Shown: positions 11,043 to 19,981 of the stretch, piece by piece
Layout: every line of letters begins with the position of its first letter
Numbering within the stretch: the stretch's first letter is position 1
NCBI GenBank assembly: GCA_019748095.1
Contig: JAIEQA010000053.1
Span: 1 to 45,105 of the forward strand
Reading direction: 5' to 3'
DNA from: Caulobacteraceae bacterium
GTDB lineage: Bacteria; Pseudomonadota; Alphaproteobacteria; Caulobacterales; Caulobacteraceae
Length of the DNA stretch: 45,105 nt
Made by a program: the position numbers and the translations under genes
Notes under the pieces: model-generated
The model's database searches: none
The model's input: only the letters and a program-made list of their open reading frames with translations
What the model was told of the DNA's origin: nothing

Positions 11043-11587
11043 GGCTGGATGGCCTCGATCCCGGTCAGCAAGGGGTGAGCCGCATCCCTGGGCGAGAGGC
11101 CGCTCACCGGCAGCGGCCAGCCGATCGCCAGCGCAGGGTCATCGTGCCGCAAGCCACCCTCGTGAGAGGCGCTGTAGGCGCAGGAATGGAGATAGATCAA
11201 CTCACAGTCGCTCGTCAGGGTCTGAAAGCCATGGGCGAAGCCCTCGGGCACATAGATCATGGTCCGGTTCTCCGCGCTCAGCTCGACTCCGTGCCAATGG
11301 CCAAATGTCCCGGACCCGGCGCGCAAGTCCACGATGACGTCGAGGATTGCCCCGGCGACACATTTCACCAGCTTGACCTCCGCCATCGGGGGCCGCTGGA
11401 AATGCAGGCCGCGGACGCTGCCGGCCTCACCGGTCAGGGAGGTGTTCATCTGGACCCACCGGGTGTTCAGGCCGTGGGCAGCGAATTCGGTCTCGCAGAC
11501 CATCCGGGCAAAGAAGCCGCGGCTATCCTCACGCCGGTCGAGATCAATCCGGAAAGCGCCGACCAGGGGCAGGGGAGTAAAGATCAT
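11039..11587 (-). CDS. NDP-4-keto-6-deoxyhexose 3,5-epimerase (RmlC family)
   Basis: 182 residues, the usual RmlC length, a cupin fold. Family residues are in place: RREDSRGFFARMVC near the start, SVRGLHFQRPP with the catalytic His, VPEGFAHGFQTL, and YLHSCAYSASHEGGLRHDDP with the Tyr and the C-terminal Asp-Pro. RmlC itself acts on dTDP-4-keto-6-deoxyglucose. Because the flanking genes make the CDP form, this copy probably epimerises C3 and/or C5 of the CDP-linked intermediate. Some family members epimerise only one carbon, so the result may be an L- or a D-sugar. It overlaps rfbG and the C-methyltransferase by 4 bases each. Confidence 0.87.
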   Translation of the reverse strand: MIFTPLPLVGAFRIDLDRREDSRGFFARMVCETEFAAHGLNTRWVQMNTSLTGEAGSVRGLHFQRPPMAEVKLVKCVAGAILDVIVDLRAGSGTFGHWHGVELSAENRTMIYVPEGFAHGFQTLTSDCELIYLHSCAYSASHEGGLRHDDPALAIGWPLPVSGLSPRDAAHPLLTGIEAIQP

Positions 11588-12633
11588 GGGGTGCCGTACA
11601 TCTCGATCTGGTCCAGGCTCACGGTGCGCGGATCCGCCCCGCCCTCGACCTGGCGGTACCAGTCGATCGTCGCGGCGACCGTGTCGTCGAACCGCCAGCG
11701 CGGGTACCAGTCCAGCACGGCCGCGGCGCGGTCGATGGTCAGACCCAGCAGCCCGGCCTCATGGGGGGCCCCGGCCTCGGCGGAGGCCTCGCGCTGCCCG
11801 GGCCAGCGCGATAGTGCGGCGTCGACCAGATCCGAAACTGTCCGGACGTCTCCGGGCTCGGGTCCGAAATTGAAGGCCGAGGTCAGGGCCGGATCCCCGG
11901 TCTCGAAAAGCTGCCGGGCAAGGCTCAGATAGCCGGACAGTGGCTCGAGCACATGCTGCCACGGCCGGACGGCGGCCGGATTGCGGATCGCGACCGGCTC
12001 GCCCCGACCAAGGGCCCGGACGATGTCGGGGACGATCCGGTCCTCGGCCCAGTCGCCGCCGCCGATGACATTGCCCGCGCGCGCCGAGGCGATGCGGACC
12101 GGCGACCCTTCGAAGAAGGCGCTGCGATAGCTGGACACCGCCAGTTCGGTCGCCGCCTTCGAGGCGCTGTAGGGGTCATGGCCGCCCAGTCGATCCCCTT
12201 CCCGATAGGCATGGGACCATTCGCGGTTCTGGTAGACCTTGTCAGTGGTGACGATGACGACCGCACAGGTCCGCTCCAGCGTCCGCAGGGCGTCCAGGAG
12301 ATGCACGGTCCCCTGGACATTGACGGCCCAGGTCTCGACGGGCTCGCGATAGGAGCGTCGGACCAGCGACTGGGCCGCGAGATGCAGGACAACATCGGGC
12401 TGGACTGCCTCCACCGCTGAGCGAACAGCCCCGGCATCACGGATGTCGCCCAGCCGGTGATCCATCACGGCGGCCAGTCCCAACTGGTCGAACAGGGCCG
12501 GAGTTGTCCCGGGCGGCAGGGCGAAGCCGTGGACCTCCGCGCCCAGCCGCGTCAGCCACAGGCTCAGCCAGGCCCCCTTGAAGCCGGTGTGTCCTGTGAC
12601 CAGCACCCGCTTGCCGCGCCAGAAGGCGCTCAT
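11584..12633 (-). CDS. rfbG: CDP-glucose 4,6-dehydratase
   Basis: 349 residues. It converts CDP-glucose to CDP-4-keto-6-deoxyglucose using bound NAD+. The extended-SDR motifs are clear: [16 protein letters not shown] (Rossmann), [21 protein letters not shown], and [11 protein letters not shown] with the catalytic Tyr and Lys; [19 protein letters not shown] is typical of the RfbG branch and separates it from the dTDP-specific RmlB. It is the second gene of the operon, with 4-base overlaps on both sides. No rfbH (3-dehydrase) follows, so the pathway leaves the classic 3,6-dideoxyhexose route after this step. Confidence 0.93.
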   Translation of the reverse strand: MSAFWRGKRVLVTGHTGFKGAWLSLWLTRLGAEVHGFALPPGTTPALFDQLGLAAVMDHRLGDIRDAGAVRSAVEAVQPDVVLHLAAQSLVRRSYREPVETWAVNVQGTVHLLDALRTLERTCAVVIVTTDKVYQNREWSHAYREGDRLGGHDPYSASKAATELAVSSYRSAFFEGSPVRIASARAGNVIGGGDWAEDRIVPDIVRALGRGEPVAIRNPAAVRPWQHVLEPLSGYLSLARQLFETGDPALTSAFNFGPEPGDVRTVSDLVDAALSRWPGQREASAEAGAPHEAGLLGLTIDRAAAVLDWYPRWRFDDTVAATIDWYRQVEGGADPRTVSLDQIEMYGTP

Positions 12634-13397
12634 GCCCAGATCTTCCAGGGCGCCTCGCCCCTTGCCCAGAGACCTTCCAGGAAGGTGCGGTCCCTCAGGG
12701 TGTCCATGGCCGCCCAGAAGCCGCCATGGCGCCAGACCGCGAGGTCCCGCTCCATCGCCAGGGCCTCAAGCGGTCCGCGCTCCCAGATGGTGTCATCGCC
12801 CTCGATCCGGTCCAGCACCCCGGGCTCGCAGACGAAGAAGCCGCCGCTGATCCAGCGGCCGTCGCCGGTTGGCTTCTCGAGGAAGTTGGTGACGCGGTCG
12901 CCCTCGATCTCGATCGCGCCGAAACGCCCGGCCGGCTGGATTGCCGTTACCGTGGCCGAGACCCCCTGGGCCTTGTGAAAGGCGATCAGGGCGGTGATGT
13001 CCACGTCACTGACCCCGTCGCCATAGGTCATGCAGAACGGACCATCGATATGGTCCCGGACCCGCTTCAGCCGCCCCCCGGTCTGGGTCAGTTCGCCCGT
13101 GTCCACCAGAGTCACCTTCCAGGGCTCCGCCTTGCGCCGGTGGACCTCCATGGTGTTGGACGACATGTCGAAGGTGACATCGGACATGTGCAGGAAATAG
13201 TTGGCGAAATACTCCTTGATCACATAGCCCTTGTAGCCGCAGCAGATGATGAAGTCGGTGACGCCGTGGGCACCGTAGGCTTTCATGATGTGCCAGAGGA
13301 TCGGCAGGCCGCCGATCTCGATCATGGGTTTGGGTTTGAGGTGGGATTCCTCACTGATTCGGGTGCCGAGCCCCCCGGCCAGGATCACAGCCTTCAT
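12630..13397 (-). CDS. rfbF: Glucose-1-phosphate cytidylyltransferase
   Basis: 255 residues from ATG 13397, where homology starts ([18 protein letters not shown]); a longer frame back to 13472 is unlikely to be translated. A GGAAGG sequence lies upstream. It couples glucose-1-phosphate and CTP to CDP-glucose. Motifs seen are the nucleotide-binding GGLGTR (8-13), [39 protein letters not shown] and the metal-binding YGDGVSDVD, all typical of RfbF rather than dTDP-specific RmlA. It is the first gene of the CDP-sugar operon and is read away from recQ across a 168-base gap that should hold the promoter. Confidence 0.95.
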   Translation of the reverse strand: MKAVILAGGLGTRISEESHLKPKPMIEIGGLPILWHIMKAYGAHGVTDFIICCGYKGYVIKEYFANYFLHMSDVTFDMSSNTMEVHRRKAEPWKVTLVDTGELTQTGGRLKRVRDHIDGPFCMTYGDGVSDVDITALIAFHKAQGVSATVTAIQPAGRFGAIEIEGDRVTNFLEKPTGDGRWISGGFFVCEPGVLDRIEGDDTIWERGPLEALAMERDLAVWRHGGFWAAMDTLRDRTFLEGLWARGEAPWKIWA

Positions 13398-13565
13398 GAT
13401 CGCGACAGCCTTCCCGCCTGCGGGCCATGATGCCCGTCCCTCGCTAATGAACAAATGACACCTCGCGCGCAATCGGCATAAGGACAGGCGACCGGGATGG
13501 GGAAGCGCGATCCGGACCCAGGAAAATCGCCCGGCCGCATCGCCTGATCTGATATTCGGACGGCA
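13398..13565. promoter_or_regulatory. Divergent promoter region rfbF / recQ
   Basis: 168 bases between two divergent starts. It has a small CCCGC/GCGGG hairpin at about 13405-13417 and a more AT-rich stretch near 13443-13458 (taatgaacaaatgacac), the likeliest place for rfbF promoter elements. No clear sigma-70 boxes, operator or riboswitch could be assigned. Confidence 0.4.
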
Positions 13566-15446
13566 ATGATGATCGCCGACTCACCCCCCTCCCCCGTCAG
13601 CCTCGACGCCGCCCGCGACACGCTGGAGCGTGTCTGGGGTCACACCGGCTTTCGCGGGCTGCAGGCGTCGGTCGTGGCCGAGGTTCTGGCCGGTCGCGAT
13701 GTGCTGGCTGTGCTGCCGACCGGCGGCGGCAAGAGCGTCTGCTACCAGATCCCCGCCATCCTGCGCCCCGGTCTGGGACTGGTGGTCTCGCCCCTGATCG
13801 CCCTGATGACCGATCAGGTCGAGGCGTTGAGACAACAGGGTGTGGCGGCCGCCCGGCTGGATTCCGGCCTGTCGCTGGACGAGCGCAGCCAAGTGCTGCG
13901 GGCAGCCAAAGCCGGCGAGCTGGACCTGCTCTATGTCTCGCCCGAAGGCCTCGCCAGCGGGGCCCTGCTGGACCGGCTGCGGGACCTTCCCCTGTCGCTG
14001 ATCGCCATCGACGAGGCCCACTGCGTCAGCCAGTGGGGTCATGATTTCCGCCCCGACTACCGGACGCTCGGCCGGCTGTCGGAGCTCTTCCCCGGCGTGC
14101 CCCGGATCGCCGTGACCGCCACCGCCGACGCCCGCACCCGCGACGACATCCTGGCCTCCCTGCATCTGGAAGAGGCCTCGGTGTTCGTCGACAGCTTCGC
14201 CCGGCCCAATCTGCAGCTGTCGGCCGTGCGCAAGGAAAGCGCCTCACGGGCGAAGACCGACGCCCATGTGATCGAGCTGGTCCGGGCCCGCAAAGGGCGC
14301 TCGGGCGTGGTCTATTGCGGCAGCCGGGACGGCTGCGAACGGGTGGCGGATGCCCTGAAGGCCGCCGGCACCAATGCCATCGCCTATCACGCCGGCATGG
14401 CCGGGCCCGAGCGCGACCGGCGTCTGGCCCGGTTCCTCGCCGAGGACGGGGCGGTCATGGTGGCGACCATCGCCTTCGGCATGGGGGTCGACAAGGCCGA
14501 CGTCCGCTTCGTCATCCATGCCGATCCGCCGGGCAGTCTGGAGGCCTATTGGCAGGAGATCGGCCGGGCCGGTCGCGACGGCGAACCGGCCGAGGGCATC
14601 ACCCTGTACGGCCCCTCCGACATCGCCTGGACCCTGCGCCGCCTCGAAAGCCGCCCGATGGCCGAGGAGGTCAAGGCGGTCCAGACCCGCAAGGCCCGCC
14701 AGCTGTTCGCCATGCTGGACGGGGCCGTCTGCCGGCCCCAGGCGGTGCGGCGCTATTTCGGCGAGACCGACGCCGGCCCCTGCGGCGTCTGCGACGTCTG
14801 CGCCGATCCGCCCGCCCTGTATGACGCCACCGTCCCGGCCCAGAAGGCTCTCGCCGCCGTCCAGCGTCTGGGCGGCCGGTTCGGGCGCGGCCGGGTCGTC
14901 GATCACCTGCTGGGCAAGACCAAGGACGTCCAGCCATGGGAACAGGCGCTCTCGACCTGGGGCATCGGCAAGGAGATCGCGCCGAACGGCTGGCGCGACA
15001 TCGTCGATCATCTGCTGTTCGAGGGCCTGCTGCTGGAGGACCCCAATGACGGCAAGCCCCTGGTCGGTCTGGGTGATCCCGATGCCGTCCGGGCCGTCTA
15101 TCGCGGCGAGCAGCCCGTGGAGGTGCGCCGTACCCCGCCCGGCTTCGACGCCTCGACCCGCTCGGGCAATCCCCGCAGCCGGACCCGCAACGACCGCAAC
15201 ACGGCCGTCGAAGCGCTGGACACCGATGTCCGCGCCCGGTTCGAGGCCCTGCGCGCCTGGCGCCGCGACCGCGCCGCCGAACAGCATGTCCCGCCCTATG
15301 TCATCTTCCAGGACAAGACCCTGCTGGAGATCGCCGAGCGCGAGCCAGGCTCGCTGGAGGCGCTGGCGGCCATTTCCGGCGTCGGTCAGACGAAGATCGA
15401 CCGCTACGGCCCCGCGGTCCTCGGCGTGCTGGCGGCCTCCTGCTAG
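13566..15446 (+). CDS. recQ: ATP-dependent DNA helicase RecQ
   Basis: 626 residues, a 3'-5' superfamily 2 helicase acting in recombination and stalled-fork repair. Order of parts: motif [15 protein letters not shown] (about 52-65), [17 protein letters not shown] (motif II plus the RecQ aromatic loop), SATADAR-like motif III ([11 protein letters not shown]), GRAGRDGEP (motif VI). The zinc cluster has a Cys 17 residues ahead of CGVCDVC, giving four cysteines spaced as in RecQ. A winged-helix RQC region follows, then an HRDC domain at the C-terminus (about 556-620; [29 protein letters not shown]). The start may be ATG 13566 or the next codon, 13569. The stop shares CTAG with the convergent gene. 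Confidence 0.95.
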   Translation: MMIADSPPSPVSLDAARDTLERVWGHTGFRGLQASVVAEVLAGRDVLAVLPTGGGKSVCYQIPAILRPGLGLVVSPLIALMTDQVEALRQQGVAAARLDSGLSLDERSQVLRAAKAGELDLLYVSPEGLASGALLDRLRDLPLSLIAIDEAHCVSQWGHDFRPDYRTLGRLSELFPGVPRIAVTATADARTRDDILASLHLEEASVFVDSFARPNLQLSAVRKESASRAKTDAHVIELVRARKGRSGVVYCGSRDGCERVADALKAAGTNAIAYHAGMAGPERDRRLARFLAEDGAVMVATIAFGMGVDKADVRFVIHADPPGSLEAYWQEIGRAGRDGEPAEGITLYGPSDIAWTLRRLESRPMAEEVKAVQTRKARQLFAMLDGAVCRPQAVRRYFGETDAGPCGVCDVCADPPALYDATVPAQKALAAVQRLGGRFGRGRVVDHLLGKTKDVQPWEQALSTWGIGKEIAPNGWRDIVDHLLFEGLLLEDPNDGKPLVGLGDPDAVRAVYRGEQPVEVRRTPPGFDASTRSGNPRSRTRNDRNTAVEALDTDVRARFEALRAWRRDRAAEQHVPPYVIFQDKTLLEIAEREPGSLEALAAISGVGQTKIDRYGPAVLGVLAASC

Positions 15447-15976
15447 TCGAGGGCGCAGATGTCCGGCAGACCGCGCAGGGCCCCGGCATGATCCAGACCG
15501 TAGCCGACCAGGAACCGGTTCGGGGCCTCCCAGCCGACGAAGTCCGGCTCCGGCGCACGCGGCAGGGGCCAGGGCTTGCGGGCAAGGACGCAGGTCAGCA
15601 CCTCGACCGCCCCCGCCTCCCGGGCGATCCGGACCGCCTCGGCCAGGGACAGGCCGGTGTCGAACACATCGTCCAGCAGCAGCACCCGTCGGCCCTGCAG
15701 CGACCGCTGGAACGGCGCATACACATCGATCCGGCCCCGGCTGGCCTGTCCGTCGCCGTAGGACGCCAGCCACAGGGCGTCGAACCGGACATTCCGGCCA
15801 ATCCGCGACAGGGCCCGGGTCAGGTCTGCGGCAAACCACAGCCCGCCGGTCAGCAGGACCGCGGCCACCGTCTCGTCATCCGTCACCGGCGCGATCCGCG
15901 CCGCCAGATCAGCGACGACCTGCGCGATCTCCGCTTCAGACAGAAGGACGGTCGGGGTGAGCGCGTTGTCAGCCAT
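15443..15976 (-). CDS. hpt: Hypoxanthine phosphoribosyltransferase-like protein
   Basis: 177 residues from ATG 15976. The PRPP-binding motif is VLLLDDVFDTGLSL, and the C-terminal WEAPNRFLVGYGLDHAG matches the segment that holds the purine-stacking aromatic residue in bacterial Hpt. The expected reaction is salvage of hypoxanthine or guanine with PRPP to IMP or GMP. The longer frame to 16210 overlaps the upstream gene and is not used. The ATG lies inside the end of the zinc-ribbon gene (8-base overlap), so the two form one transcript. The stop codon overlaps recQ's stop in CTAG. Confidence 0.82.
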   Translation of the reverse strand: MADNALTPTVLLSEAEIAQVVADLAARIAPVTDDETVAAVLLTGGLWFAADLTRALSRIGRNVRFDALWLASYGDGQASRGRIDVYAPFQRSLQGRRVLLLDDVFDTGLSLAEAVRIAREAGAVEVLTCVLARKPWPLPRAPEPDFVGWEAPNRFLVGYGLDHAGALRGLPDICALD

Positions 15977-16919
15977 GCGAGGCGGATACCGCCCCGCCCC
16001 CATGACTGTCGATAGCCCCGTGTCCACTCTCCGCTTGCGCCGGGCCGCTGTCGTGCACTGGCGCGGCGTCAACCGGGTCGCCATGACTGACGGGAGCCTG
16101 ATCAACCATCGCCGGGCGAAGACCATGATCATCCGGTGTTGGCAGGGGCCGGACGTGGGCGGTCGCGGGACCCTCGCCCTTTCCGGCCGGATGACCGCCC
16201 GTCGCAGCATGGGCCTCCGGGGCCGATCCGGCCAGAACGAAGCTCACCCCGACGTCCACCCCATGGGCTCCGGGATCGCGAATCAGGGCAGCGAATCCCT
16301 GGACCCCGCCGGGCAGGACGGGGGCCCCGTCCAGCCGGACCAGGGCATGACCCACCTCGGCCCCGTGATCGTCAAGCAGGGCCACCCGGACCTCGGGCGG
16401 CACGATCTCGCGATCGCGGATGTTGCGCAACGCCCCGGAGACCATAACCATGTCCGGTCGGTCGGCCACAGCCTTCGCCGTCAGGGCCTCGAACTCCAGC
16501 CCGGTCGGGTTCACTTTCGAGCCGATCATGGCATAGGCGGCAGCAGTGCGAGGGTACAGGTCCACCACCTCGACCCGGAACAGCCAGCCGGCCCCGAGGA
16601 TACCAACGAACATGCTGGCCAGTCCCGCCCAGACCGCCCCGTGGGTCGCCGCGCGACGCAGGCGGCGCTGCTGCTCGGCGCGAGCCCTGAAGGCCTTGGG
16701 AATTTCCGGGGCCGGGGTCTCCGGTGCGACCGGTGGCGGCTCGGCAACGATCGCCGGCTCCGAGGCGGCGTCCGCAGAGGCGGTCAGTTCCAGCGGCTCC
16801 TCGGTCGTGGCATGCCAGACATGGGCGCAGGACTGGCAACGCACCTTGCGGCCCGCCGGTGGAATCGCGCCGTCGGGTGCGAAATAGCTTGTGGCGCAGG
16901 ACGGGCAGGTCAGTATCAT
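15969..16919 (-). CDS. MJ0042-type zinc-ribbon membrane protein (DUF3426-like) with His-rich tail
   Basis: 316 residues. The first 36 residues are a zinc ribbon with C5, C8, C28 and C31 (LTCPSCATSYF, VRCQSCAHVWH). A proline/glutamate-rich linker follows, then one membrane segment (about 95-117, WAGLASMFVGILGAGWLF) and a DUF3426-like extracytoplasmic beta domain (about 118-235: VMVSGALRNIRDREIVPPEV). The last 75 or so residues are low-complexity and rich in His, Gly, Ala and Asp (VSHGDPVDAAPVHDSG, ESGHGAIDSHGG), which suggests metal binding or a disordered tail. The cellular role of this family is unknown. It leads a two-gene unit with the hpt-like gene and is divergent from ftsE across 74 bases. 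Confidence 0.75.
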   Translation of the reverse strand: MILTCPSCATSYFAPDGAIPPAGRKVRCQSCAHVWHATTEEPLELTASADAASEPAIVAEPPPVAPETPAPEIPKAFRARAEQQRRLRRAATHGAVWAGLASMFVGILGAGWLFRVEVVDLYPRTAAAYAMIGSKVNPTGLEFEALTAKAVADRPDMVMVSGALRNIRDREIVPPEVRVALLDDHGAEVGHALVRLDGAPVLPGGVQGFAALIRDPGAHGVDVGVSFVLAGSAPEAHAATGGHPAGKGEGPATAHVRPLPTPDDHGLRPAMVDQAPVSHGDPVDAAPVHDSGPAQAESGHGAIDSHGGGAVSASHG

Positions 16920-16993
16920 GGTCGCTGACTGCGAGGCCGTCGGCCCCCTCCCGTCGGAGCGCCTGGCGCCCCGATACCTAACGAAAACACTCG

Positions 16994-17704
16994 ATGCCTC
17001 TGTCGTCCCGTCGCGCCGCCGAACCTGTGCCTTCGCCCGAAACCGTCCGCCTCGCAGCGGTCAGTTTTGGCTATGCCGAATCCCCCGGCGTGCTGCGGGA
17101 CGTTAACCTCACTTTGCCCAAGGGCTCTTTCCACTTCCTTACCGGCCCGTCGGGCGCGGGAAAGTCTTCGCTGTTGCGGCTTCTGACCCTCGCGGACCAG
17201 CCGCAGACGGGCCGGATCGCCCTGTTCGGCGACGATGTCACCACCATCTCCCACCGGGCCCGGCCCGACGTACGCCGCCGCATGGGCGTGGTCTTCCAGG
17301 ATTTCCGCCTGCTGGATCACCTCAGCGTCTTCGACAACGCCGCCCTGCCGCTCCGCGTTCGAGGGGCCAGACGCGCGGACTATGCCGCCGATGTGAACGA
17401 GATGCTGGCCTGGGTGGGCCTCGCCGACCGCGCAGAGGCCTGCCCGACCGCCCTGTCCGGGGGTGAAAAACAGCGCCTCGCCATCGCCCGGGCCGTCATG
17501 GCGAGGCCGGACCTGATTCTGGCCGACGAACCCACCGGCAGCGTCGACAGCGCGATGGCCGACCGGCTGCTGAAACTGTTCCAGTCCCTCAATCGTCTGG
17601 GGGCCACCGTCCTGATCGCCAGTCATGACGAGGCGCTGGCGGACCGGTCCGGTGCCCATCGGCTGCGGCTCGCGAACGGACGGATCACGGGGTCAGGCGC
17701 TTGA
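16994..17704 (+). CDS. ftsE: Cell-division ABC ATPase FtsE
   Basis: 236 residues. Walker A GPSGAGKSS, Q-loop VVFQDFRLLDHLSV, signature LSGGEKQRLAIARA, Walker B LILADEP and switch His in IASHDEAL are all intact. FtsE is the cytoplasmic ATPase of the FtsEX complex, which in proteobacteria drives periplasmic peptidoglycan hydrolase activation at the division site. The FRLLDHLSVFDN stretch after the Q-loop is typical of FtsE. The stop overlaps the ftsX TTG start, so they are coupled. It carries about 20 extra residues at the N-terminus before homology starts; a later start cannot be excluded. Confidence 0.92.
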   Translation: MPLSSRRAAEPVPSPETVRLAAVSFGYAESPGVLRDVNLTLPKGSFHFLTGPSGAGKSSLLRLLTLADQPQTGRIALFGDDVTTISHRARPDVRRRMGVVFQDFRLLDHLSVFDNAALPLRVRGARRADYAADVNEMLAWVGLADRAEACPTALSGGEKQRLAIARAVMARPDLILADEPTGSVDSAMADRLLKLFQSLNRLGATVLIASHDEALADRSGAHRLRLANGRITGSGA

Positions 17705-18657
17705 TCCGCTGGTCCAACCTTTTCGGGCCCGGGAGCGGGCCTCATCGGATGATCCGGCCGCTGCGGCCCGAGCGTGGACTCCTGCCCCGCGATCCCTCGG
17801 GTGAGCGCTGGCTGGGAGCCGTCATCGCGGTTCTGTGCTTCCTCGCCTGTCTGGCCGCGGCCGGCACGGTCGCGGCCGATCGCGCGGCCCAGGGCTGGGC
17901 GCGCGAGCTGCGCAGCGAGGCCACGGTTCAGGTCCGGCCCCGTGTCGGTGAAACCGGGGCGACCGCCGCAGGCCGGGCGGCCGAGACCCTGGCCGGGGTG
18001 GACGGGGTCGCCGAGGCCGTGGCCATGGACCGCAAGACGGCCGAGGACCTGCTGCGCCCCTGGCTCGGGGCCGTGGCCCTGGATGACCTGCCCGTCCCCT
18101 TTCTTGTGACCGTGCGTCTGGATCCGGTCGCCCCGGCCAGCGGGCTGACCCTCAGCCGCGCCCTGGCCGAGGCCGGGATGGACGCCACGGTCGATGATCA
18201 CGCCCTGTGGCGGGGCGATGTTGAACGATCGGCCGCCACCATCACCCTTCTGGGGCTCGCCGCCTTTCTCGCGACCGTCTTCGCGGCAGCGGCAGCCATC
18301 GTCTATGCGACCCGCGCGGGGGTCGAGGCCCGGCGTTCGGTGATCGAGACCCTCAGCCTGTCCGGGGCGACCGACGCCTCCATAGCCTGGTTGTTCCAGC
18401 GCCGCTTCGCCCTGCTGGCCTTCTCGGCGGGAGCCGCAGGCACGGCGGTCGCGATCGTTCTGGTGGCCGGCCTGCGCGGGTTGGGCGGCATGGACGGACT
18501 GTCACCGGCCCTGCCGCTGATGTGGAGCGACGTCCTCATGCTCTCGCCATGCCCCCTCGTCGCGGCTACGGTGGCCGTGGTCGCGGCCCGGCTGGGGGCT
18601 GGGCGGGCGATGGCGAGGCCCGGCGTTTTCCGCCCGGGCACCGGGGATAGAGCATGA
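17701..18657 (+). CDS. ftsX: Cell-division permease-like protein FtsX
   Basis: 318 residues with the FtsX layout: a cytoplasmic N-terminus, a first membrane helix (about 37-57, LGAVIAVLCFLACLAAAGTV) and a periplasmic domain of about 130 residues. Three helices follow, around 180-200, 235-260 and 280-305; the ETLSLSGATDASIAWLFQRR loop between them contacts FtsE in the family. The start is TTG 17701 inside the ftsE stop (TTGA); an ATG at 17749 is the alternative. It acts with FtsE at the septum. The next gene overlaps by 4 bases, so division and envelope genes share one transcript. Confidence 0.88.
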   Translation: MIRWSNLFGPGSGPHRMIRPLRPERGLLPRDPSGERWLGAVIAVLCFLACLAAAGTVAADRAAQGWARELRSEATVQVRPRVGETGATAAGRAAETLAGVDGVAEAVAMDRKTAEDLLRPWLGAVALDDLPVPFLVTVRLDPVAPASGLTLSRALAEAGMDATVDDHALWRGDVERSAATITLLGLAAFLATVFAAAAAIVYATRAGVEARRSVIETLSLSGATDASIAWLFQRRFALLAFSAGAAGTAVAIVLVAGLRGLGGMDGLSPALPLMWSDVLMLSPCPLVAATVAVVAARLGAGRAMARPGVFRPGTGDRA

Positions 18658-19283
18658 AGTTTCTGACCCTTGTCGGGATCGTGGGCCTGATCTGGCTGGT
18701 GGGGCTGTTCGCCTTCGCCGACCGCGTCCGTGGCTTCACACCGGCCCCGGAGCCGGAACAGGCCGACGGGATCGTCGCCCTGACCGGGCCCTCGGCCGAA
18801 CGCGTGAATGCTGCGATCCGCCTGCTGGAACAGGACAAGGGCGAGCGGGTGCTGATCTCGGGCGTCAACCGCGAGGTTCGCCGCCAGGAACTGCGGGAAC
18901 TTACGCCCGGCTCCACCCGTCTGTTCAACTGCTGCGTCGACCTCGGCTTCGAGGCCGAGGACACTGGCGGCAACGCACGGGAAATTGCCGCCTGGGCCAG
19001 GGACAAGGGCTACGACAGCCTGATCGTGGTGACCTCCGACTATCATATGCCCCGGTCCCTGCTTGAGATCCGCAGCGCCGCGCCGGGGCTGGAACTGACC
19101 CCCTATGCCGTCTCCACACCGTCGCTCGACACCTCGCGCTGGTGGCGGGCCGCCGTGACGGCGCGGCGGATGACACTCGAGTACATGAAATACCTCGCCG
19201 TGCTCGGCCGGGCGACCCTGCACAGGGTGGTCGGAGACAATACGCACGCGGAAAGCGCCTCATCGGAACCTGCCGCCTCATGA
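18654..19283 (+). CDS. YdcF/ElyC-family membrane-anchored protein
   Basis: 209 residues. One N-terminal membrane anchor (3-23, FLTLVGIVGLIWLVGLFAFA) leads into a DUF218 domain: DGIVALTGPSAERVNAAI, GERVLISGVNRE, TGGNAREIAAWARDKGYDSLIVVTS, and SDYHMPRSLLEI. The family includes SanA and ElyC, linked in E. coli to envelope integrity and to handling of lipid carriers; no reaction is firmly established. It sits between ftsX and plsC with 4-base overlaps on both sides, which fits an envelope role. Confidence 0.85.
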   Translation: MKFLTLVGIVGLIWLVGLFAFADRVRGFTPAPEPEQADGIVALTGPSAERVNAAIRLLEQDKGERVLISGVNREVRRQELRELTPGSTRLFNCCVDLGFEAEDTGGNAREIAAWARDKGYDSLIVVTSDYHMPRSLLEIRSAAPGLELTPYAVSTPSLDTSRWWRAAVTARRMTLEYMKYLAVLGRATLHRVVGDNTHAESASSEPAAS

Positions 19284-19981
19284 CCACCCTGCGCTCTCTG
19301 GTGTTCGTCGCCTGGCTCTATCTGTCCCTCGCCCTGTTCGCCGTCCTGATGTCGCCAGCCCTTCTGCTGCCGCACCGGTTCGCCCTGGGCGTGGTCAAGT
19401 CATGGGCGCGGTTCGTCCTGTTCGGCCTGCGCTGGATCGCGGGCGTGCGGGTCGAGTTCCGGGGCCTTGAGCACCGGCCGACCGGCCGGGCCCTGCTGGC
19501 CTGCAAACACCAGGGCATGCTGGACATCATCATCCCGTTCGTGGTGCTGCCCGACCCCTGCATCATCACCAAGAAGGAGCTGATGATCCTGCCGTTCTTC
19601 GGCTGGTTTGCCTGGAAGACGAAGATGATCTCGGTCGACCGCTCGGCGGCGTCCAAGGCCCTGCGGGACATGGTCAAACAGGCGCGTGAGCGGTCCGCCG
19701 AAGGCCGTCAGATCTGGATCTTCCCGGAGGGCACACGGGCTCCCGTTGGCTCCGTGCCGGACTACAAGCCCGGGGTCGCGGCCCTGTACCGCGAGATCGG
19801 CGGGCCCTGCTGGCCCGTGGCCACCAACGCCGGTGTCCATTGGCCCGCCCATGGCTTTCGCCGCTACCCCGGGGTTGTGGTCTATCAGTTCCTGCCGCCG
19901 ATCGAGGCCGGACTGAAACGCCCGGCCTTCATGGCAGAGCTGGAACAGCGCATCGAGACGGCCTCCAACGCCCTGCTCTAG
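19280..19981 (+). CDS. plsC: 1-acyl-sn-glycerol-3-phosphate acyltransferase
   Basis: 233 residues from ATG 19280, which overlaps the stop of the preceding gene (ATGA); the open frame extends upstream but only as overlap. The protein transfers an acyl group to lysophosphatidic acid to give phosphatidic acid in the inner membrane. The catalytic HX4D motif is KHQGMLD, followed by motif II-like KKELMILPFFGW, motif III FPEGTRA and a motif IV-like proline region (PVATNAGVHW). There is an N-terminal membrane segment (about 6-29). Last gene of the ftsEX operon. Its TAG stop forms a CTAG shared with hisC on the other strand. Confidence 0.92.
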   Translation: MTTLRSLVFVAWLYLSLALFAVLMSPALLLPHRFALGVVKSWARFVLFGLRWIAGVRVEFRGLEHRPTGRALLACKHQGMLDIIIPFVVLPDPCIITKKELMILPFFGWFAWKTKMISVDRSAASKALRDMVKQARERSAEGRQIWIFPEGTRAPVGSVPDYKPGVAALYREIGGPCWPVATNAGVHWPAHGFRRYPGVVVYQFLPPIEAGLKRPAFMAELEQRIETASNALL

